Shown here one piece after another: positions 10,901 through 18,952 of a DNA stretch of 64,000 nucleotides. A program made the position numbers and the translations under genes. The DNA lies in contig NZ_JOEV01000024.1 of NCBI RefSeq assembly GCF_000721105.1, positions 62,001 through 126,000 of the forward strand, given 5' to 3'. Source of the DNA: Streptomyces cellulosae (GTDB lineage Bacteria; Actinomycetota; Actinomycetes; Streptomycetales; Streptomycetaceae). The stretch's first letter is position 1, and each line of letters begins with the position of its first letter. The notes under the pieces were generated by a model, which made no database searches, had not been told where the DNA came from, and saw nothing but the letters and a program-made list of their open reading frames with translations.

Positions 10901-12145
10901 GAAGGGACCTGGCCGAGGTACACGACCTGCGCGTACGGGCGGAAGAGGACGAGAGGGTGCGGCGCGAGACACTCGCCGGCCAGGAGGCCGAGGTGCTGGC
11001 CCGCGGCAGGAGACTGCGTACGGCCCTCTCGCTGCCGGGCGTGCTGAGAGGAGCGGGTCTCGCCCCCGACGCGGACGACGGGGCCCTCAAGTCCCCGGAC
11101 CCCGTCCACCACGACGTCAGGGAACGCATCGCAGCGCTGCGCCTGCTGGCCGACGCCGTGCGTCGCGGCCTGGACGCCGAACCCCGTGACGTCTCGGACA
11201 CCACTCTCCTCAACCGCCACACCGACCTGCGCGACCAGCTCTCCGGCGGCTACGACGCGACGATCGAGGAACACGACGGCATCAAGCTGTGCCGACTCGT
11301 CGACGACCACGGCCCGCACGACATCGCCGTGATCGGCGAGCGCATCGCGGCCGAGGCCGCCGAGGCACGTGACCGTCTGACGGAGCGCGAACGCGAGGTC
11401 TTCCAGCGCTTCCTGACGGGTGAGCTGGGTGACCACCTGTCGGCACAGGTGCTGGCCGCAGGCGCACTGGTCGCCGCCCTCAACAGCACCCTCGCCACGG
11501 TTCGTACGTCGCACGGCCTGGGCGTCACCCTGGACTGGAAGCTGGCGGACGGTGTCGAAGCCGACGTCAAGGCGGCCGTCGACCTCCTGCCCCAGTCCCT
11601 CCGGGCTGCGCACCCGTGAGCAGTCCGAGCAACTCCGCGACGTTCTCCAGCGCCGTATCGAGGACGCCCGCCGCGCCGACCCGGCCGCCGGCTATGCGGC
11701 CCACCTGCGCACCGCCCTGGACTACCGCGGCTGGTTCGCCTTCACCCCCTGGGTGGTGAACGACGCGGCACCGGGCAGTCGCCGTAAGCTCTCCGGCCGC
11801 ACGGGCCTGAGCCAGGGCGAACAGCGGGTCCTGTCCTACCTGGTCCTCTTCGCCGCCGCGGCAGCGCACTTCACCAGTCTCGCCGACACCGCCCCGCACA
11901 CACCCCGCCTGATCCTCCTCGACGACGCGTTCGCCAAGGTGGACGAGCCCACCCACGCCCGCCTCGGCCGCATCCTGGTCGACCTCGACCTCGACTTCGT
12001 TCTCACCAGCGAGCGCCTGATCGGCAACTGGCCCGACGTGCCGTCCCTCCACATCTATGAGTGCCTGCGCGACCCGCACCTGCGGGGCGTGGCCACACTC
12101 CACTACATGTGGAACGGTCGGCACCGGAGGCTGATGTCGGTATGA
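7933..12145 (+). pseudogene. jetC: Wadjet JetC, SMC/SbcC-like ATPase (TIGR02680), one frameshift
   Basis: The condensin-like motor of Wadjet, about 1400 residues when rejoined. The N-terminus has Walker A (LLLRGKNGAGKSKALEM, residues 35-50). A long coiled coil follows (Arg/Glu/Ala-rich heptads, about residues 270-1150) with a hinge-like segment near 640-760. The C-terminus has the ABC signature region (GLSQGEQRVLSYLVLFAA) and Walker B (PRLILLDDAFAKVDEP). The first frame stops at TGA 11617-11619. The rest continues one base over, the switch lying between about 11590 and 11615 (near the tccctcc run), after DLLPQS and before REQSEQLRDVL. Without it the protein is complete. This is the second +1 shift in the operon. 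ATG 7933 overlaps jetB; the stop overlaps jetD. Confidence 0.86.
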
Positions 12146-13440
12146 CAGGACGCGATGGTGCCCACGAAGATCCTCCGACCGCCGAAGCCCTCGCGTTTCT
12201 CACCCGGCCGGGCCTCACCCGCCTCTGGACGGCGGCACGGACCCGGCTCGAACGCAACGGCCTCCAACCGGCCGGAACCATCAGACTCGAGCACCTGGAC
12301 ACACAGGAGCGCGAGGCACTGTCCCTCCTCCTGGCCAGACCGATCACCGGCCTGGCCGCCACGATCCGCCTGCCCGAACTGGACACCCGCCTGCGCGCCA
12401 GCGCGGTCGGACGCGGCCTGGCCTCGACGCTGGAGGAACTGGGTCCGTCCCTGACGGACCGCCGGGCGGTCCGCGACGCGGCGGCGGCCGAAAGAGCCTG
12501 CCTTTGGTCAGCGGCTCAGACCGAGGTGGAAGCCACATCGCTGTCGGACCAGCCCTGGACAGGACAGTGGCTGCAGGAGATACGACGCGGCGGCACACTT
12601 GCCCGCCAGAATCCGAGGACAGCGGCGACCGTCATCACCCAGGCCGTCCAGATCCTGGCCATGCTCTTCTCCGGCGCGGAACCGAGCCCCACCCTGGCCT
12701 CCTGGGGCCGCGGCGAACTGGCCACCCGCGCCACCGGCTCCGCCCACGGCCTGGACGACGGAACACTGTTGTCCCGGCTGGTCCTCCGCGGCATCGCGCT
12801 GGCCCGGGGTGTCGAGTTCCCCGTCGACGCGCCGGCGCGCCGGGCCCTGTGGCGCATGGCCTCCGTCACTCCGGACGAGGTCTCCAGCACGGTGCTCACA
12901 CACGGCTTGCGCCCCGTAGCGGGCACCTGGCGGGAGGCGGCCCTGCGTGAGCGCGCCGACCACCACATGGAAACCCACCTGACTCTTCGCGAACTACGCG
13001 AACTGCGCCTGGAGATGCCGCCTCGCACCCGCGTCCACGTCTGCGAGAACCCCCGCGTGGTCGAGGCCGCGGCCGACGCCGGCCGTACGGCGCCCCTGGT
13101 CTGCACCTCGGGGAGCGCGACGACGGTCGTTCTCACCCTCCTGGACGCGTTGGCGGCGTCCGGCTGCACCTTCGCTTACCACGGCGACTTCGACTGGCCC
13201 GGCATAGCGCTGGCCAACCGGATCACGCATCGGTACGGAGCCGAGTCGTGGCGTATGGGAGCGGCCGACTACGAGTACCTCGCGACCCGCGCGCAGGTGC
13301 GCGGCACACCGCGGATCGGCCTCAGCGGCACACCGGCCGAGGCCGCGTGGGACGCGGAACTGGCCCCCACCATGAACGCCCTGGGCATCGCCCTGCACGA
13401 GGAGGCGGCGCTGGATCTGCTTCTGGAGGACCTTGGGTGA
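12142..13440 (+). CDS. jetD: Wadjet JetD, Toprim-domain nuclease (DUF2399/TIGR02679)
   Basis: The plasmid-cleaving subunit of Wadjet, 432 aa. ATG 12142 overlaps the jetC stop (ATGA). The C-terminal third is a topoisomerase/primase (Toprim) fold: the Glu strand is in VHVCENPRVVEAAADAG (about residue 300) and the metal-binding acidic pair is in YHGDFDWPGIALANRI (about 350), as in topoisomerase VI A and JetD. The N-terminal two thirds are helical DUF2399-type sequence. Full length and apparently intact. A perfect hairpin follows 3 bp after the stop, so the operon ends here. Confidence 0.9.
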   Translation: MTGRDGAHEDPPTAEALAFLTRPGLTRLWTAARTRLERNGLQPAGTIRLEHLDTQEREALSLLLARPITGLAATIRLPELDTRLRASAVGRGLASTLEELGPSLTDRRAVRDAAAAERACLWSAAQTEVEATSLSDQPWTGQWLQEIRRGGTLARQNPRTAATVITQAVQILAMLFSGAEPSPTLASWGRGELATRATGSAHGLDDGTLLSRLVLRGIALARGVEFPVDAPARRALWRMASVTPDEVSSTVLTHGLRPVAGTWREAALRERADHHMETHLTLRELRELRLEMPPRTRVHVCENPRVVEAAADAGRTAPLVCTSGSATTVVLTLLDALAASGCTFAYHGDFDWPGIALANRITHRYGAESWRMGAADYEYLATRAQVRGTPRIGLSGTPAEAAWDAELAPTMNALGIALHEEAALDLLLEDLG

Positions 13441-13442
13441 AG

Positions 13443-13466
13443 GCCAGGCCGCACGTGCGGCCTGGC
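13443..13466 (+). terminator. jet operon terminator hairpin
   Basis: A perfect 24-base palindrome (two arms GCCAGGCCGCAC and its complement) begins 3 bp after the jetD stop. It can fold with a minimal loop and is a plausible intrinsic terminator. Confidence 0.55.
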
Positions 13467-13498
13467 GGGGTGGAACTGCTGCCGGCTTCAGGCCAGGG

Positions 13499-13743
13499 CT
13501 ACGGCGACTCACGAGGCAGGGGCGGCTTTCTGTCCTGGCTGGGGGGAGCGGCCGTAGGGTCCTCCGGCGCCGTGCGGAGGATCCACAACTGCAGTGAGAA
13601 GCTGTGCGGTTGGGCGCTACCGCAAGGCAGGGGCAGGTTGGAGAGCAGGGCCTCAGGTTCGATTCCAAGGGCGATCCTCAGCCCAGCCTGTCCGGAAACT
13701 CGCCCTCAACGGCGTCCAGCATGGCCTTCGCGGTGGGGACCAT
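13499..13743 (-). pseudogene. possible small gene remnant, frameshifted, divergent from 13801
   Basis: On the minus strand an ATG at 13743 opens MVPTAKAMLDAVEGEFPDRL, which looks like real coding sequence, and stops after 21 codons. A shifted frame continues as LRIALGIEPEALLSNLPLP and ends at 13499. Together they would give a protein of about 80 residues broken by one frameshift. No family recognised. It points away from the methylase-like gene, with palindrome 13755-13769 between them, so it may once have been the divergent partner. The remainder of 13467-13800 is promoter sequence only. Confidence 0.3.
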
Positions 13744-13754
13744 GCCGATAACCT

Positions 13755-13769
13755 GTGTACATCGTCAAC
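13755..13769. promoter_or_regulatory. island palindrome (site 1), GTGTACATCGTCAAC
   Basis: Matches the 15-bp consensus GTTGAC-NNN-GTCAAC in the complete right arm and 4 of 6 bases of the left. It is 31 bp upstream of the GTG at 13801, just before an AT-rich stretch (13769-13787) that could hold the -10. It is the weakest member of the set but its position fits autoregulation of the methylase-like gene. Confidence 0.5.
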
Positions 13770-13800
13770 TTACTTTACTGTAGATAGAGGAAGGTGATCC

Positions 13801-15471
13801 GTGTACGCTGGGGCTATGACAGACAAAGCCGCTTCATCGGTTGGCCCTCTTGTCACCGGTTCCGAGATCGCTCGGCTGGCCGGGGTCACGAGGGCTGCTG
13901 TCTCCAACTGGCGTAGGCGCTACGACGACTTCCCCGCGCCGGCGGGAGGTGCTACGAACAGTCCGCTCTACGCACTCGCCGAGGTCCAGGAATGGCTGGA
14001 CAGGCAGCGCAAAGGCCAGGAAGTGGCACCCGAAGTCGAGCTGTGGCAGGCGATGCGGGCCGCGTACGGGGAACAGATGGTCGCGGGACTGACAGAGGTG
14101 GCCGCAGTATTGGCGGGCGAACAAGGACCGAGACTGCCGGATGACGTCGCCACCCGCGTACGGGAGCTGGCCCGAAGCGACGCGCCTGTCGACCTGGTCA
14201 ATGGACTGACCGAACGGTTCATGGACTCCGCACGGCGTGCCGGATCGGACCAGGTGACTCCCGAGCGCGTGGTGCGTGCCGTGTGCCACTTCGCTCCCGA
14301 GCTTCCGGCCGGCTCAACGGTCTTCGATCCTGCCTGCGGAATCGGGGTGCTGCTCCTGTCCGTCGCTTTCCGAGAAGGGACGCGCTGCTGCGGGCAGGAG
14401 ATGGACCACGACAGTGCCCGTTTCGCGCAGCTCCGCGCCGACCTGCTGGCCCGGTCACATGTGCGCGTCGTGGCAGGTGATTCCCTGCGTGCAGACGCAT
14501 GGCCGGACCTCAAGGCTGATCTGGTCGTCTGCGATCCACCGGCCGGTGTGACCGAGTGGGGACGTGAGGAACTGCTGCTCGACTCCCGCTGGGAACTCGG
14601 CACTCCCTCCAAGGCCGAAGGTGAACTCGCCTGGCTCCAGCATGCCTATGCGCACACCGAGCCCGGCGGACAGGTTCTCATGGTCATGCCTGCCTCAGTT
14701 GCCTACCGCAAGGCGGGCCGCCGTATCCGGTCGGAACTCGTGCGCCGGGGCATCGTGCGTCAAGTTGTCGCCCTGCCACCAGGGACGGCCACCTCTCACT
14801 CGCTGCCTGTACACCTGTGGTGTCTGCGGCGTCCGGAGAACGCTGGAGGGGTGGATGCGAACCACACCGTGCGCATGGTCGACCTGACCGGCAACAGCCC
14901 CGATGGCAGCCTGGAACCACGCGCCGATCAGGTTACCGACGTTCCGGTGATCGAACTCCTCGACGACACCGTCGACCTGACCCCTGGCAGCCACCTCCGT
15001 TCCCGGCATCGCGACTTTCCCGGTGAGTACGCCGCCTTGCGTAAGGAGCTGGAGGACCAGATCCGCCGACTCGACGCGCTTCTGCCCGAGTTTGCGGCGG
15101 GTGGCGGACCGGGCTCGCTGGACGGCGCCACCACCAGCGTCGCGGACCTCGCCCGCGCCGGACTCGTCACGTACGACGGTTCGGAACCGGTCTCGGCCAG
15201 CGAACAGCTCGACACGGACTATCTGCAGGGCTTCCTGCGCAGCTCCGCCAACGTCCGTCGAGCCACAAGTGCCAGTGGGACCTATCGCCTTGACGGCCGG
15301 GGTTCACGCATCCCCCGGATGGGCATTGACGAACAGCGCCGGTACGGTGCCGCCTTCCGGGCCCTGTCCGCGTTCGAGGAAGGCATGCGAAAGGCCGACG
15401 AACTGAGCCGACAGCTCGCCGAAGTGGCCCGTGACGGCCTCGCGACGGGCGCTCTGGCACCGGAAGAGTGA
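13801..15471 (+). CDS. HTH + N6-adenine methylase-like + HsdS-half protein, catalytic motif altered
   Basis: 556 aa. GTG 13801 is preceded by AGGAAGG at good spacing; ATG 13816 is an alternative. Residues about 15-65 form a helix-turn-helix (SEIARLAGVTRAAVSNWRRR). An HsdM-type methylase fold follows, with SAM motif I FDPACGIGVLLL (about 177). At motif IV, where active enzymes have N/D-PP-Y/F/W, it reads VVCDPPAGVTEW: the aromatic that stacks on the flipped adenine is Ala. The C-terminal 130 residues resemble half of a type I specificity subunit (TDYLQGFLRSS, IPRMGIDEQRRYGAAF, then a coiled coil ending ATGALAP). No HsdR or separate HsdS is adjacent. It could be an orphan methylase with weak activity or, as I infer, a methylase-derived DNA-binding regulator. 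An island palindrome sits in its promoter. Confidence 0.75.
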   Translation: MYAGAMTDKAASSVGPLVTGSEIARLAGVTRAAVSNWRRRYDDFPAPAGGATNSPLYALAEVQEWLDRQRKGQEVAPEVELWQAMRAAYGEQMVAGLTEVAAVLAGEQGPRLPDDVATRVRELARSDAPVDLVNGLTERFMDSARRAGSDQVTPERVVRAVCHFAPELPAGSTVFDPACGIGVLLLSVAFREGTRCCGQEMDHDSARFAQLRADLLARSHVRVVAGDSLRADAWPDLKADLVVCDPPAGVTEWGREELLLDSRWELGTPSKAEGELAWLQHAYAHTEPGGQVLMVMPASVAYRKAGRRIRSELVRRGIVRQVVALPPGTATSHSLPVHLWCLRRPENAGGVDANHTVRMVDLTGNSPDGSLEPRADQVTDVPVIELLDDTVDLTPGSHLRSRHRDFPGEYAALRKELEDQIRRLDALLPEFAAGGGPGSLDGATTSVADLARAGLVTYDGSEPVSASEQLDTDYLQGFLRSSANVRRATSASGTYRLDGRGSRIPRMGIDEQRRYGAAFRALSAFEEGMRKADELSRQLAEVARDGLATGALAPEE

Positions 15472-15479
15472 CGGACCAC

Positions 15480-15512
15480 GGTGCGGGGCATTCCGGGCTC
15501 ATGCCCCGCACC
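15480..15512. terminator. bidirectional terminator between convergent genes
   Basis: Perfect 12-bp stem (15480-15491 with 15501-15512), 9-nt loop, located between the stops of the methylase-like gene (15471, plus) and the helicase gene (15533, minus). The arms contain GGTGCGGGGCAT and its complement. Confidence 0.75.
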
Positions 15513-15532
15513 GGTCTGCGCCCGGAGGCTGA

Positions 15533-17668
15533 TCAGGTGGCGCGTGGCAGAAACGGGCTCGGAGCTCCGCTCCACGTCATGCTCAGGGCTTCGCGAGCGC
15601 GGGTGCAGGCGACGAAGAGCAGGCAGCGCTCCCGCAGCAGGTCGGCGTCGTGCTGCAACGGATCCGCCTCACGCGGGGTGATCTCGCGTGCGAACGGAAC
15701 TGCGCCCTCGCTGACACCCATGACGGACACCGCCCGGAACTCCAGCCCCTTCATTGCGTGCATGGTCGCCAGCCGAACCCCTTCGGTACCCTGCGCGGTC
15801 TGCCCTTTGACCCGTAGAACCGGGATGCCGGCCGCCTTCAGCTTCTCCTCGGCCGTGTCCAAAGACAGGTTGAAGCGTGCACACACGCCGATCTCGTGCG
15901 GTGCCAGGCCCTCGGCGAGCAATTCCCGGACCCTGTCCACCAGGGCCTCGGTCTCCTCCTGCCGGGTTGTGAACCCTTGCGCCTGGGGGCGACGCCCGTG
16001 CAGCAGGGAGCGGTACCCGGCCAGCGAGTCCGTTCCCTCGCCCTCGAGCGCGTCGACGGTGACGGGCGCGAGGAGCCGTGCCGACCAGGTGAGGATCTCC
16101 TCGGTGGAGCGGTAGTTGACGCGCAACCGGAAGCTGCGGCCGGTCGTGGCGATGCCCAGGGAGGCGAGCGACACCCGGGAGTCGTAGATCCGCTGGTGCG
16201 GGTCGCCGGTGACGAACAGGTCGTCGGGGCCGGGCGAGACGGCAGCGCGCAGTACACGCCACTGTGCGGGGTGCAGGTCCTGTGCTTCGTCGACGACGAC
16301 ATGGGCGTACGGGACCGGCTCGGCGGTGAGGAATTCGGCCGCGCGGGCGCAGACCCGCAGGTGCGTGGTCTCGCCGCGATCGTGCAGGAACTGTTCGAAC
16401 CGCTGCACAGCGGTCCATAGCTCTCGGCGACGCGCGCCACCCAGGCCGGTACCGCGGCCGCGGCGGCTCGCACCGAGATAGGCGTCGAGATCACGCAGGT
16501 TCTGGCCGAGTATGACGTGCCGGTATTCCTGGGCCAGGAACTGGGCGGTGAACGGCAGACCGAGCTGCTGGACGGCCTTCTCCCACAACTGCCGCTGTTC
16601 GCGGTCCCCGATGGGCTTGGGCGGGGCCGCCGACTTCGCGCGCACGATGCCGTTCGCATAGGCGTCGACCGTCGTCACGTCGACCCGCGCCAGCAGCTTC
16701 TCGTCCTTGTCGAGGAGCAGGCAGAGCATCTCGCGCAGTCCGGCGGCGAGCGCGTTCGTGTACGTGGTGAGCAGGATGCGGCCGTCACCGGAACGGCCGA
16801 GCAGGTGCTTGACCCGGTGCAGCGCCGCCACCGTCTTGCCCGTCCCGGGTCCGCCCGTGACCTGGACGGGACCACCGTACGAGGTGCGGTAGGCGACACG
16901 CCGCTGGGAGGGGTGGAGGAAGACCCGCCAGGCCTCGAACGGCTGCTCAAGGATCTCTTCCAGCTCCTGTGACCCGGTGACCAGGCGGATGCGTGCGGGA
17001 GTGTTGGCGATCACCGTGGCCAGGTCCTCGACCGGCTCGGCGGGAGCGTCGGCGGGCCGACGGACGGCCACGACGTCCCGGTAGACATCTTCCGGGCTGA
17101 ACCCTTCGGCGAGGTACTGCAACACTTCCAGCTGGTCCTCCGGCAGCAGCGTGGCGAAGGCCTCCAGCTGGGCCTTGTCCACGAGGGAACGCGCGGCGCG
17201 CAGCACTTGGTCGTCGATGCCCAGTTCGCGCAGCGTGCCGTCGGAGATGTCCGCGAACAGCAGCCGAGGAGCGGTGCGCGCGGCCCTCTCGTACAGCGGT
17301 GTCAACTCGTCCAGGGCGACGGCGTTACGTACCTCCAGGGCCCGGGTCGCGGAGTTCGCGCTGTACATACGCTTCGCCGCCCAGGTGTAGGCGTCGTCAT
17401 GCGGCAGGACATTGACAAGGAGGAACACATCGCTACCGTCGTCGGGGGCGAGGACGACGCCCCGCCAGAAGTCGGTGATGCGAATGGTGCGCATCCGCCG
17501 GTCACGGGCGTTCTCGACGGCCTCCAGGTGCAGTCCCTTGTCCGCGTTGAGTTCGGCGACGCTCAGGGCATGGAATTTCCCCATGGCCTTGCGCACTCCG
17601 GCTCGGACCGGCTTCTCCAGGGTGTCGTAGCCGTCCCAGAAGCTCTGGGCGAAGGCGAGCCGGGGCAT
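15533..17668 (-). CDS. UvrD/Rep-family helicase with RelE-like N-terminal domain
   Basis: 711 aa, third gene of the mcrB-mcrC operon (31 bp after mcrC). Superfamily 1A helicase motifs: Walker A VTGGPGTGKTVAALHRV (about residue 270), motif II VVVDEAQDLHPAQW (about 456), GDPHQRIYDSR, the NYRSTEEIL motif IV region, VRLATMHAMKGLEFRAV and C-terminal LLFVACTRARE. The first 100 residues are not helicase: they start MPRLAFAQSFWDGYDTL and contain MRTIRITDFWRGVVL and a closing VNVLPHDDAYTWA, the layout of a RelE/ParE toxin fold. I read it as a toxin-fold domain fused to a helicase; whether it keeps RNase activity is unknown. The operon position suggests it unwinds or processes DNA for McrBC. Confidence 0.82.
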   Translation of the reverse strand: MPRLAFAQSFWDGYDTLEKPVRAGVRKAMGKFHALSVAELNADKGLHLEAVENARDRRMRTIRITDFWRGVVLAPDDGSDVFLLVNVLPHDDAYTWAAKRMYSANSATRALEVRNAVALDELTPLYERAARTAPRLLFADISDGTLRELGIDDQVLRAARSLVDKAQLEAFATLLPEDQLEVLQYLAEGFSPEDVYRDVVAVRRPADAPAEPVEDLATVIANTPARIRLVTGSQELEEILEQPFEAWRVFLHPSQRRVAYRTSYGGPVQVTGGPGTGKTVAALHRVKHLLGRSGDGRILLTTYTNALAAGLREMLCLLLDKDEKLLARVDVTTVDAYANGIVRAKSAAPPKPIGDREQRQLWEKAVQQLGLPFTAQFLAQEYRHVILGQNLRDLDAYLGASRRGRGTGLGGARRRELWTAVQRFEQFLHDRGETTHLRVCARAAEFLTAEPVPYAHVVVDEAQDLHPAQWRVLRAAVSPGPDDLFVTGDPHQRIYDSRVSLASLGIATTGRSFRLRVNYRSTEEILTWSARLLAPVTVDALEGEGTDSLAGYRSLLHGRRPQAQGFTTRQEETEALVDRVRELLAEGLAPHEIGVCARFNLSLDTAEEKLKAAGIPVLRVKGQTAQGTEGVRLATMHAMKGLEFRAVSVMGVSEGAVPFAREITPREADPLQHDADLLRERCLLFVACTRAREALSMTWSGAPSPFLPRAT

Positions 17669-17698
17669 GAGGCCTCTTCCTTTCTGCCTGACGTTCTT

Positions 17699-18952
17699 TC
17701 ATGATCGGGGATACCCGGCTGCTTCGGCCAGCCGTGCGGCGATCTCCCGGAGTGCCGACATGAGTTGTCCCGGTTCGCAGGAGAGGTCGAGGCTGTGCTG
17801 GTGCAGCCGCACTCCCCGTCCTTGCGGCCCTGCCGTCGTTCCGCGCACCTCATGGAAGCGCTCGGGCCACCGCCCGGCCGCGTAGACCAGGTGCGCCTCA
17901 CGCAGGCCGAGCACGGTGGCGTAGGCGAGTGCCTGGTACAGGTCGGCGTTGAGGAGCCCGTCGGCCTTCTCGACCTTGTACTTGGCGTCCACGACGGCGA
18001 GCGGAGTGCGTCCGTCGCCGGTGCGGACAACGAGATCGGGGCGCATCCGTACGAGACCCGCGGTGTCGAGGTGGTGGGGGGCCTGGAGGCGCGCGGTCAG
18101 AGTGTGCTCCTGGAGAGCCTCACGCAGAGCGACCGTCACGAAGTCCTCGAACAACTTGTTCATGTCGAGCAGGTAGCCGTCCACAGCGAGCGGATCGGCT
18201 CCGGCCGGCCGGTGTTCCGGCGAGGTGCCGCGCAGGACGGCCTCAGCGAGCCGCAGTGCGGGCTGGTAGCGGGAGTTCAGCCGCGAGGGCTGCCAGCGCG
18301 GCAGCTCCTGCCCGCGTATCAGCGGCGCCGCGTCCATGAGACGTACGCGCTGATGGGCGAGGCGTCGCCGGACGGGACCGGGAACGCCCGGTAGCCGCAG
18401 CAACCGCTCGGCGGCGGCGCGCAGGATGCGGTTCTCGGTGGTGTCGGCGGTGTAGGCGTCGTAGGCGATCTCCACGGGCGGGGTTCGGCCGAAGTGCCGG
18501 CGGATCTGCTCGGCCTCGCGCAGCCGTCCGCGCACGACCAGCGCGGACTCCTCCACTTCCCGGTAGCCCTGGAGGACGCCCTGCCGCAGGGCCGCGTCGA
18601 TCTGCCGTTCCACGGCGTGCGCGAGCGCGGGGACGACGTCGTCGTACGCGCCGGTGTCGACGGTGCCTTCCCGGCTGTCGCGCCAGGCGCGTGCCGGGTC
18701 GAGGCTGAAGCCGAGGAGGAAGAACAGTCGGCTCACGGGGGTCTTGGGCATGATCCTTACGACCGGACCGCCTGGCGTACGCACGGCGCCGACCCGGCTG
18801 CCCGCTCGCAGCAGCCAGTGCCCGTCCCGGGCGGGATCCGGGGTCGCGCTCTGCAGGATGCCGGAGGCGGCCAGGGCTCGCCCGGCCTCGGGGCGCAGTG
18901 GGACGGAGAGGGCGGGTCCGTACTCGCGCAGTGCCACCTCCTGCACGGTCAC
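17699..18952 (-). CDS. mcrC: McrC, nuclease subunit of a McrBC-type modification-dependent restriction system
   Basis: 417 aa. ATG at 18952 overlaps the mcrB stop (ATGA), typical of mcrBC pairs. The N-terminal part matches the McrC beta domain (RAGSRVGAVRT, VRIMPKTPVSRLFFLLGF). The C-terminal half is a PD-(D/E)XK nuclease: MRPDLVVRTGD (Asp, about residue 304), then LAVVDAKYKV (Asp and Lys, about 320) and NADLYQALAYA, the McrC signature for the last helix. McrC is the endonuclease that partners the McrB GTPase ring. Length is normal and catalytic residues are present, so it should be active. Confidence 0.93.
   Translation of the reverse strand: MTVQEVALREYGPALSVPLRPEAGRALAASGILQSATPDPARDGHWLLRAGSRVGAVRTPGGPVVRIMPKTPVSRLFFLLGFSLDPARAWRDSREGTVDTGAYDDVVPALAHAVERQIDAALRQGVLQGYREVEESALVVRGRLREAEQIRRHFGRTPPVEIAYDAYTADTTENRILRAAAERLLRLPGVPGPVRRRLAHQRVRLMDAAPLIRGQELPRWQPSRLNSRYQPALRLAEAVLRGTSPEHRPAGADPLAVDGYLLDMNKLFEDFVTVALREALQEHTLTARLQAPHHLDTAGLVRMRPDLVVRTGDGRTPLAVVDAKYKVEKADGLLNADLYQALAYATVLGLREAHLVYAAGRWPERFHEVRGTTAGPQGRGVRLHQHSLDLSCEPGQLMSALREIAARLAEAAGYPRS

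Noticed and set aside
8389..11613. Long open frame of 1074 codons antisense to jetC
   Set aside because: Shadow of GC-rich codons; jetC carries Walker A, signature and Walker B motifs, the antisense frame none.
13648..13672. GGTTCGATTCC, resembling a tRNA T-loop, suggested a tRNA or attachment-site remnant
   Set aside because: The flanking bases do not pair as a T-stem beyond two pairs and there is no acceptor stem or anticodon arm nearby; no matching copy was seen at the other island edge.
13801..15471. Complete type I restriction-modification system
   Set aside because: No HsdR and no full HsdS beside it, and the catalytic motif IV is altered.
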